Assembly (NCBI RefSeq): GCF_026626705.1
Contig: NZ_JAPNKC010000001.1
Location: 12,339,001 to 12,403,000 of the forward strand
Source of the DNA: Pyxidicoccus sp. MSG2
GTDB taxonomy: Bacteria > Myxococcota > Myxococcia > Myxococcales > Myxococcaceae
DNA: 64,000 bases
Reading direction: 5' to 3'
The position numbers and the translations under genes were made by a program. Below the pieces are notes generated by a model that saw only the letters and a list, made by a program, of their open reading frames with translations, did no database searches and was not told where the DNA came from. Positions 57,516-64,000 of this stretch are shown one piece after another. How positions within the stretch are numbered: the first letter of the stretch is position 1; every line of letters starts with the position of its first letter.

Positions 57516-58121
57516 GGGGTGGGTCCTTCAGGGGTGACGTGCGACAGGCCGTGCGCGCGCGAAAGGCCACGGCCCCCGGAGACTGCTCTCTCCAGGGCCG
57601 GCGGGAACTGCCTGGGTGGGGGGAATTCGTGGAGGGGGTATTCGTGGCGGGATTATCGCCGCGCCCGCTCGCCGGTTGCGTCGCGCCCGGACCGGCCCTG
57701 GGTGAAGTGGTATCGCCCCAAGGCGGGCACATCCGGGGCGATTTAGCTGGCGCCCAGCGGCGTACAACTGGGGGATCATCGCGGAGAAGGTGACGAAGAT
57801 CGACCCGGTCTTCGACAAGCTTGAGCGAGCCAGACGCGATCTCAAACGAGAGTCCTCCTCGATGGGCGGCGACTCGCAGATGCTCGAGCTCCTGGCGCTC
57901 AACGCTGGCTTCGTCGCACTGTTTCTCGGCTCCGCCTGGCTGCTCCAGCGCGGTGCGCACGGGCGACCCGCATGAGGGGATGACTGTCTTTTGAGATTGC
58001 GAAGCTCGGATGCTCGTTGGCACCTCGGCCAGCTGAACAGGCGCTCTGTCTCAAGCCTCGACCGTTGACATCCCGAGTGACGCCCAATAGACGGGCCGCC
58101 ACCGAGTGGAGGATACAAAAC
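57516..58121. other. Divergent region between the two giant lipoprotein genes
   Basis: About 600 bp. The left part holds a direct repeat of short purine-rich blocks (GTGGGGGGAATTC-like and relatives near 57615-57650). The middle carries the possible small membrane ORF listed separately. The right part is the promoter region of the GH42-like gene. No clear promoter hexamers. Confidence 0.4.
57790..57975 (+). CDS. Possible small membrane protein
   Basis: A 61-codon frame from GTG 57790 with a basic, helical N-terminal half (FDKLERARRDLKRES) and one C-terminal membrane-like segment (about 37-54). Third positions are mostly G/C, which supports coding, but the ribosome binding site is too close to the start. 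It may be a real single-pass protein or the 3' stump of a lost gene. Confidence 0.35.
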   Translation: MTKIDPVFDKLERARRDLKRESSSMGGDSQMLELLALNAGFVALFLGSAWLLQRGAHGRPA

Positions 58122-61100
58122 ATGCGAACAGTGTGGACGATGGTAGCCGCATTCACCGTCCTGGTGGCGACAGGTTGCCGGGTTGACGTCGAACCGGGTG
58201 ACAGCGTGAAACAGAATGAGGGTGTCACCGGTGTCGTGAGCCAGGCGATCGGGCCGACCGCGCCGATCGGCAACCATGAGGGTATCTGGGCGAACGTATC
58301 GACGAGCCGGTACTTCAGCGACGGCTGGACGTGCGATCCCGACGGATGGGCGTCGCCAATCACGATGCACTTCTACATGGACGGCACCTACGCGACAGGA
58401 GTCATCGCGGGAGGTGTATCGGCCAATCTCTCACGGCCGGACGTCGTCAACGTCTGCGGCGGCACGACGATGCACGGCTGGCATTGGGACATCCCGGACG
58501 ACCCGCGCTGGCAGTACGGTACGCACTCGCTCTACGGCTACGCGCTCAACGACAACGACGTCGGTCCCCACCCGATGCTCGGCTCGCCGTCATTCACCTA
58601 CTACAAAATCAGCGGCAACGTGGGTGCGGCCAGCGTCACCGTGTCGGTCGGCCCGCGTTCGGCCGTGTCCGACGCAAGCGGCAACTATACGATCTATAGC
58701 CTCGTTCCGAACACGTGGACGGTCACGCCGTCGAAGGGTGGTTGCACGTTCTCCCCGTCGTCGATGGCGGTCACTGTCGCGCCTGACGGTCTGGGTAAGA
58801 ACTTCACGATCAATTGCGGCGGTACGAGCACCTATTCGATCTCGGGCAACGCGGGCACCGCGTCGGCGACCCTCACCGCCACCGGCGGCTACTCGACGAC
58901 CACGGGTTCGGGCGGAGATTATACGCTCAGCTCGCTACCGACGGGCACGTATACGGTGACGCCGTCGAAGTCGGGCTGCACGTTCTCACCGACCTCGCGC
59001 ACCGTGAGCGTCGGTCCGAACGCGACCTCGCAGAGCTTCACGGCCTCGTGCCCTGGTGGTGGCTGGAGCGGCCCGACCGTGACCGTCACCTCCGACTCCG
59101 AGCGCAAGAAGGTTCGCATCTGCCCGCAGGGCGGCGGCACCTGCACCGAGGGCGTTCCGCTCTTCCTCGCACTCAACGCGCAGACGACCGACGTCGGGAA
59201 CGGCAATTGGAGCGACTTCGACACGCAACTCGCGGCGATGGATTCGCATTTGTACGGCGTTGCCGGTGCGGTTCCCATCGTCGAGGTACACCTCCTCAAT
59301 ACGCAGACGTACTTCCTGAACCAGCTCATCTCGCACCTCAACGCGATGGCGCATCCACCGTACCTCCTGGTCCGGTGGTTCATCGAAGCGCCGAGCAGCG
59401 AGCTCCTCCGCGGTGTGAACATGGCGGGCGCATACGAAAACCAGACGCTTCCTGATGTCAACGCGGCATGGATCACTGCGGCGAGCACCGAGATCCAGAA
59501 CGTGCTCGGGCATATCGACCAGAACTACCAGGGCAAGGTCGTCGGATTCATGCCGACCTTCCTTTCGAGCGGTGAGTGGTTTCTCGAGCCACTGGCTGCC
59601 GGCGGCATCCCCGCGGGTGGTTCGTCCGGCCTGCCGTGGTCGGTCGCGAGCATGGCGAATTTCTACTATCCAACGGTCACCAACGCGGCGAGCTCGGAAT
59701 TCTGCGCGTGGAGCGGACTCCCGAGCGATCTCGTGACGGGCTGTCGCGTTCCGACCCTCGCCGAACGCAACGGCGGCGCCGCCAACGGTTCAACGCTTCC
59801 GAACTTCGTGCTCGACCCGACGAACATCAACTCCAAGCGCGCGGCGTACTTCAACCAGCACCAGTCGATTCGTATCGCGAGCGCGATCCGCGACCTGTGC
59901 AGCACCGCCAAGACGCTCACCGGAAACCGCATCCTGACCGTCGCGTTCTATGGCTACTTGTTCGGTCGTGAGTGGAACCTGCCGGCCAGCGGTCACCTCG
60001 GGCTGAAGACGCTTCTCGCCAGCAGCTCGATTGACGCGATTGCGGCGCCGCTCAGCTACGCGTGGGGGCGCGATACGGGCCAGCCGTTCATCCCGCAGGG
60101 GCCAATGGACTCGCCGAACAACTACAGCAAGCTGTGGATCCACGAGGACGATACCCGCACGGTCCTGGCGCCCGCATCTGCCGGCTACAAGTTCGCCAAC
60201 ACGGTTGCGAAGACCCAAGCGGTTCTCCGCCGCAATGCGATTGCGACCGCGATCCACGGCAACGGCCTCTACTGGCTCGATCTCACTGGCGGTTGGTTCG
60301 GAGATGCTGCCTACCCGAACGAGACCGATCAGCTGTGGGACGCGCTCGCCGACATCGTGGCGCAGGCGAACCGCGTATCGACGAACGTGACCAACCCGGT
60401 GACACCGCAGGTTGCGGTCATCGTCGACGACCTGTCGCCAGCGTACATGCCCGCCATCAACCCGGCGGGTGAGTCGAGCTACGACTACGCGAACAGGGTG
60501 TATGGCAGTGCCCTCGACACGATTGCGCGCATCGGTGCACCGTTCCGCATCTACCGCCTCGACGACCTGCAGAGTGCCAATTTCCCGGCGTCGAGCATCA
60601 AGCTGGCAATCTTCCTCAACGCCTTCAATGTGACGACGGAAAACCGCACGGCGATCGCGAACAAGCTGAAGGTCGCGGGCAAGACGCTGCTCTTCATCCA
60701 GGGGGCAGGTTACCTCAACGGCGATGTCGCCCCCTCGGTGAGCAACATCACGAACCTGACGGGCATCACGACGAATCTGGGGACCGGCACGCTCCCGACG
60801 CTGCAGGTCGATCCGACGATCACGGCCAGCACCAACTACGGTCTCGAGTACCCGTTGACCCCGTGGTTCTATTTCGATGGGACGTCGACCAACCTCGGGT
60901 CGTACATCTACGACACGGCGAAGCCCGCGCTCGCGAAGAAGGTCTTCACCGTCACTGGCGGCAGCTACACGGTGATCCACTCGGCCTCGCCGGGTCTCAC
61001 CAGCGAGCTCTATCGCCAGTTCGCGAGTGATGCGGGTGTGACACTGTTCACGGCTCCCGGCGACATCGTCGAAGCACGCGGCAACACGCTCATGGTTCAC

Positions 61101-61256
61101 GTGAAGACCGCGGGCACGCGCACGGTGACGCTGCCGTTCACGCCCTCGCAGCTCTACATGAACACCGGCACGGGCGAGGTGCTGTGCTCGCCGCAGTCGG
61201 CGTGCCTGACGCGCTACTTCAGCAACGACGACGTCGCCGTGTACCGGTGGCAATGA
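58122..61256 (+). CDS. Large lipoprotein glycosidase-like protein (GH42-like) with carboxypeptidase-regulatory domains
   Basis: A 1044-residue protein. The signal ends in VATGC (Cys19). Residues about 40-160 form a beta domain with a conserved Trp/Cys pattern (DGWTCDPDGW, CGGTTMHGWHW). Two SISGN...PSKGGCTFSP carboxypeptidase-regulatory-like domains lie at about 161-310. A TIM-barrel-like region (about 320-760) is followed by a glutamine-amidotransferase-like domain (about 763-900; VAVIVDDLSPAYM, LAIFLNAFNV) of the kind seen in GH42-type beta-galactosidases, and a C-terminal beta domain. GGAGG precedes ATG 58122. GC is about 62% versus 70-80% next door, suggesting horizontal acquisition. Confidence 0.82.
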   Translation: MRTVWTMVAAFTVLVATGCRVDVEPGDSVKQNEGVTGVVSQAIGPTAPIGNHEGIWANVSTSRYFSDGWTCDPDGWASPITMHFYMDGTYATGVIAGGVSANLSRPDVVNVCGGTTMHGWHWDIPDDPRWQYGTHSLYGYALNDNDVGPHPMLGSPSFTYYKISGNVGAASVTVSVGPRSAVSDASGNYTIYSLVPNTWTVTPSKGGCTFSPSSMAVTVAPDGLGKNFTINCGGTSTYSISGNAGTASATLTATGGYSTTTGSGGDYTLSSLPTGTYTVTPSKSGCTFSPTSRTVSVGPNATSQSFTASCPGGGWSGPTVTVTSDSERKKVRICPQGGGTCTEGVPLFLALNAQTTDVGNGNWSDFDTQLAAMDSHLYGVAGAVPIVEVHLLNTQTYFLNQLISHLNAMAHPPYLLVRWFIEAPSSELLRGVNMAGAYENQTLPDVNAAWITAASTEIQNVLGHIDQNYQGKVVGFMPTFLSSGEWFLEPLAAGGIPAGGSSGLPWSVASMANFYYPTVTNAASSEFCAWSGLPSDLVTGCRVPTLAERNGGAANGSTLPNFVLDPTNINSKRAAYFNQHQSIRIASAIRDLCSTAKTLTGNRILTVAFYGYLFGREWNLPASGHLGLKTLLASSSIDAIAAPLSYAWGRDTGQPFIPQGPMDSPNNYSKLWIHEDDTRTVLAPASAGYKFANTVAKTQAVLRRNAIATAIHGNGLYWLDLTGGWFGDAAYPNETDQLWDALADIVAQANRVSTNVTNPVTPQVAVIVDDLSPAYMPAINPAGESSYDYANRVYGSALDTIARIGAPFRIYRLDDLQSANFPASSIKLAIFLNAFNVTTENRTAIANKLKVAGKTLLFIQGAGYLNGDVAPSVSNITNLTGITTNLGTGTLPTLQVDPTITASTNYGLEYPLTPWFYFDGTSTNLGSYIYDTAKPALAKKVFTVTGGSYTVIHSASPGLTSELYRQFASDAGVTLFTAPGDIVEARGNTLMVHVKTAGTRTVTLPFTPSQLYMNTGTGEVLCSPQSACLTRYFSNDDVAVYRWQ

Positions 61257-61284
61257 GGTAGGAAGCCGACGTCTGGTCGGAACC

Positions 61285-61316
61285 GACGGCCCGGTGGTGA
61301 GACCCATCGGGCCGTG
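61285..61316 (+). terminator. Hairpin terminator after the GH42-like gene
   Basis: ACGGCCCG (61286-61293) and CGGGCCGT (61308-61315) form a perfect 8-bp stem with a 14-base loop, 29 bp after the stop and followed by a pyrimidine-rich stretch (gggtcttcttccc). Confidence 0.55.
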
Positions 61317-61448
61317 GGTCTTCTTCCCTCGCCAACGCCGTCCCTGTCATGGCTGACGTCGAGCGCGCTCGAAGGAATGAGCCTTTCGTGCGCGCACCAT
61401 GATGGCTCCGTGAAGATGCCCCCGCGCCCCACTGGATAGCATGGCGCC

Positions 61449-63680
61449 ATGCTTCTTCTCGGACTCCCGAGCCTGCTCCACGCCACCACCGAAGCGCCCA
61501 TCAGCGCCGTCACCGTCTACAGCGACAGGGCCCGCGTGGTGCGGACCGCCACCCTCACCGTCTCCGGCACCCAGCGGGTGGAGCTGCCCCGGCTGCCGGA
61601 CTTCGTGGACCCCGACTCCATCCGCGTCGAGGCCCAGGGCGCCGAGGTCTCCTCGGTGGACGTGCGCCCCGCCGACGCCCCGCCCTTCCCCCAGCAGGAG
61701 GCGCGCAAGCTGCTCGACGCGCTGGACACGCTGGATGACGACCTCGCCCGCGCCGAGGCCGAGCGCGCCGCCGTGGGGCTCCAGCTCGAAGCGCTTCGCC
61801 AGGTGCATCCGAAGGTCAACCCGTACTCGATGAACCCCGCCACCGGCGAGCGGCCGCCCTCCCCGGCCGCGACGTGGAGCGCGTCCGCCGGCTTCCTCGT
61901 CGACACCGCCGCGAAGCTGGAGGCGCGCATGCTTGAGCTGGAGGACCGGGCGCTCGCGCTGAAGGACCAGCGCGGGAAGCGACTCGAAGAGGCGGGCCAG
62001 CTCGGCACGTGGCCCCGGAAGCCGGGCATCGAGGTGGCCGTCACCCTCTCCGGCACGGGGCTCACGAAGGTGCAGCTCTCGTATCTCGTCCCCCAGCGTG
62101 TCCGCTGGTACCCGCGCTACGAGCTCCAGCTCCAGCCGGAGAAGCAGCGCGTGCAGGTGGCCTTCTCCGGCCGCGTCAGCCAGGACACGGGCGAGAACTG
62201 GGAGGGCGCGAAGCTCACGCTCAGCACCGCCCTGCCCTCCACCGCCACGTCGCTGCCCCGGTTCGCCACGTGGAAGCTCGGCACCCTGGAGCGCTTCATC
62301 CCCGAGCCACGAAGGCAGGAAGAGCGCGCCAGCGCACCTCCACCCCTGCCCTCGCGCGCACCCGAACCGGACCCGGTGTTCTCGCTGCGCCAACAGCTCC
62401 TGACGCGCGCGGGCAGGCCATTCCCTTCCGAGGCCGCGCAGACGCCGTCCTCCGGGACGCCCGAGTCCTCCCCGGAGCGGATCTCCCGCCCATCCCAGAG
62501 CGGAGATGCCAGCAGCACCTTTGTGGGTACCGTCGTCGACTCCCTGAGCCGGCAGCCCGTGCCCGACGCCGTCGTCACCGCGACCTCGCCTGGTCTACAG
62601 GGCGAGCAGACCGTGGTGACGGACGCGCAGGGCAACTACCGCATCCCGTCCCTTCCTCCTGGCGTCTACACCCTGAGGTTCGAGGTGGAGCAGTTCCGGC
62701 CCTACGCCCGGGCCGACGTCCAGTTGCGCCCCAACCGCACCATCCGCGTCAACGCGAACCTGCTCCCCGAGTCGCACGATGAGACCGTGGAAGTCACCGG
62801 CACTGCATCGAGCATCGACGTGGGCTCCACGACCACGGGCGTCGCCGTGGACGAGGAGTTCATCAAGCGCATCGCAGTGGCGCGTCCGGGCGGCAAGGGA
62901 GGCGCGGCCCGCTCCTTTGAGTCGCTGGCCGAGACGGTGGATGGCCTCTCGAGCGGCGGTGCGGTCTCGCCCGAGCCCGGCGTGGACTCCTACGTGGGCC
63001 TCGCGCCGCCGCCCGGCTGGCAGCCGCCACGGCTGTCGGAGGACCTGCCCGCCTCGCTCGCCGGCGGCTACGACCTGGCCTTCACCGCGCCGCGTCCGGA
63101 GACGGTGCGCAGCGGCCAGGGCGAGCGCGTCGTCCCCCTCCTCATCGAGTCCTGGCCCGTGCAGGTGGAACGCCACGTCTTCCCCGCCCTCGCGGAGGAC
63201 GCCTTCCTCGTCGCCCAGCTCAAGAGCCCGTCGCGCACCGTGCTGCCGGGCGGCGACGCCGCCCTCTTCGTCGGGGCAGACCCGGCCGGCACCGCGGTGC
63301 TGAAGCTCGTCGTCCCTGGCGAGTCCTTCACCCTGCCGCTCGGCGTCGACCCCGCCGTGCGCACCGCCCGCAACGTGCGCCTGGTGCAGGCCAGTGAGGG
63401 CTTCATCTCCAAGGACGACCTCAACACCTATGAAGTCACGCGGGAGGTGCTCAATCCCTATCCGTTCCCCATGCAGGTGCGCGTGGTGGACCAGTGGCCC
63501 CTCAGCCAGGACGGCAAGGTGGAGGTGAAGCTGGTGCGTACCTCGCCCGCCGCCCGCCAGGACGAGAAGAAGGGCGAGCTGCAGTGGGACCTGGTGGTGC
63601 CGCCCACCAGCAAGAGCACCGTGTCCTTCGAATACACCCTGCGACGTCCGCGGCACTGGCGCCTGACCCAGCGCCCGTGA
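61449..63680 (+). CDS. DUF4140/DUF4139 (MuiA-like) exported protein with inserted carboxypeptidase-regulatory domain
   Basis: A 743-residue protein with a short N-terminal signal-like segment. Residues about 18-115 match the N-terminal DUF4140-type domain (ISAVTVYSDRARVVRTATL), followed by a helical stretch and the DUF4139 beta domain (about 205-735; YLVPQRVRWYPRYEL, LNPYPFPMQVRVVDQWP). Between the two halves lies a carboxypeptidase-regulatory/TonB-receptor-like insert (about 357-485; VGTVVDSLSRQPVPDAVV, NYRIPSLPPGVYTL, ETVEVTGTA). The function is unknown; the 'mucoidy inhibitor A' label is only a family name. Confidence 0.85.
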   Translation: MLLLGLPSLLHATTEAPISAVTVYSDRARVVRTATLTVSGTQRVELPRLPDFVDPDSIRVEAQGAEVSSVDVRPADAPPFPQQEARKLLDALDTLDDDLARAEAERAAVGLQLEALRQVHPKVNPYSMNPATGERPPSPAATWSASAGFLVDTAAKLEARMLELEDRALALKDQRGKRLEEAGQLGTWPRKPGIEVAVTLSGTGLTKVQLSYLVPQRVRWYPRYELQLQPEKQRVQVAFSGRVSQDTGENWEGAKLTLSTALPSTATSLPRFATWKLGTLERFIPEPRRQEERASAPPPLPSRAPEPDPVFSLRQQLLTRAGRPFPSEAAQTPSSGTPESSPERISRPSQSGDASSTFVGTVVDSLSRQPVPDAVVTATSPGLQGEQTVVTDAQGNYRIPSLPPGVYTLRFEVEQFRPYARADVQLRPNRTIRVNANLLPESHDETVEVTGTASSIDVGSTTTGVAVDEEFIKRIAVARPGGKGGAARSFESLAETVDGLSSGGAVSPEPGVDSYVGLAPPPGWQPPRLSEDLPASLAGGYDLAFTAPRPETVRSGQGERVVPLLIESWPVQVERHVFPALAEDAFLVAQLKSPSRTVLPGGDAALFVGADPAGTAVLKLVVPGESFTLPLGVDPAVRTARNVRLVQASEGFISKDDLNTYEVTREVLNPYPFPMQVRVVDQWPLSQDGKVEVKLVRTSPAARQDEKKGELQWDLVVPPTSKSTVSFEYTLRRPRHWRLTQRP

Positions 63681-63725
63681 GAAACCGCTCCTCTTCGGCT
63701 ACCCTCACGAGAAGAAAGCGCGTCC

Positions 63726-64000
63726 ATGACCCAGACCCCTCGGCTCGGCTGCATTTGCGGACAGGTGCATCTCCAGGTGGAGGGAGCGCCCATCCTCAGC
63801 GCCGAGTGCTGTTGCAACAGCTGCCGTGCGGCCGGCACCAGGATGCAGTCCCTCACCGCGGCCCCGCCGGTCCTGGAAAAGCACGGCGCGACGCGCTTCG
63901 TGCTCTACCGCAAGGATCGCGTCCGCTTTCTCGAAGGCACCGACCTTCTCAAGGAGTTCCGCCTCACGCCCGACGCCAAGACCCGCCGGGTCGTGGCCAG
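63726..64000 (+). CDS. GFA/CENP-V-like zinc protein, 5' part (cut by window end)
   Basis: The first 91 codons are visible. Paired cysteines LGCICG and CCCNSC supply two zinc sites as in glutathione-dependent formaldehyde-activating-enzyme-like proteins (Mss4-like fold). The enzymatic role in most such homologues is uncertain. ATG 63726 lies 45 bp after the MuiA-like gene stop on the same strand. The C-terminal part is beyond the window. Confidence 0.82.
   Translation, partial: MTQTPRLGCICGQVHLQVEGAPILSAECCCNSCRAAGTRMQSLTAAPPVLEKHGATRFVLYRKDRVRFLEGTDLLKEFRLTPDAKTRRVVA

Noticed and set aside
53736..57746. A 1336-codon open frame on the plus strand opposite the giant lipoprotein
   Set aside because: It is Arg/Gly/Val/His-rich low complexity with no motif, no binding site and no domain pattern, as expected from a high-GC antisense shadow.

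Overview
The window looks like a piece of a myxobacterial chromosome (Myxococcales; Myxococcus/Corallococcus/Pyxidicoccus-like). The signs are GC content of about 70% with strongly G/C third codon positions, many lipoprotein signal peptides, Ser/Thr kinases with one membrane segment, a sigma-54 activator, TPR proteins, Asp/Gly-rich secreted-protein linkers, orphan duplicated-FtsX permeases and a hybrid biosynthetic operon. This assignment is inference from gene style. I saw no rRNA, tRNA, CRISPR array, insertion sequence or phage module.

Region 1 (1-20190) is a mosaic of housekeeping and stress genes: the tail of a TPR protein, a sigma-54 activator, an MscS channel, a lipoprotein MsrB-MsrA fusion, a possible caspase-fold protein, a DEAD-box helicase, a lipase-like lipoprotein, an EamA exporter divergent from a LysR regulator, a MarR-VOC operon, an SDR divergent from a second LysR regulator, a Tat-exported pirin, a paraoxonase-like lactonase, a DAO-type oxidoreductase and a GH64 glucanase. 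Several divergent pairs have clear palindromes in their intergenic regions.

Region 2 (20657-34891) is the centrepiece: one tightly packed 12-gene operon, most genes overlapping or separated by a few bases. It encodes a CitE-like CoA lyase, an alpha-oxoamine synthase (AOS), a MaoC hydratase, an MDR reductase, an ACP, a class III aminotransferase, a hotdog thioesterase, a FabZ-like protein with Gln at the catalytic Glu position, a ketosynthase, a short Cys-less ketosynthase-like partner, an AMP-ligase and an NRPS (PCP-C-A-PCP-C, no thioesterase). It should make an amino-functionalised acyl chain that is passed to an NRPS. I do not recognise a characterised pathway with this gene set.

Region 3 (35250-42617) holds a hybrid histidine kinase, a PI-PLC-like phospholipase, a LysM protein with a C-terminal Cys-His domain, and a P450-methyltransferase pair.

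Region 4 (43214-53200) is framed by two directly repeated Ser/Thr kinase genes, 6083 bp apart, whose catalytic halves look identical in DNA while their C-terminal halves and promoters differ. Between them lie a lipoprotein, an ADOP-type permease and a PHB-depolymerase-like esterase. A Cys-rich lipoprotein and a sulfatase follow.

Region 5 (53337-64000) carries two giant lipoproteins (a multi-Ig/FN3 protein with an alpha-helical N-terminal domain, and a GH42-like glycosidase of lower GC), a DUF4139/MuiA-like protein with an inserted carboxypeptidase-regulatory domain, and the start of a GFA/CENP-V-like zinc protein cut by the window edge.

Starts were chosen from ribosome binding sites, signal peptides and overlaps, and often differ from the longest open frame.
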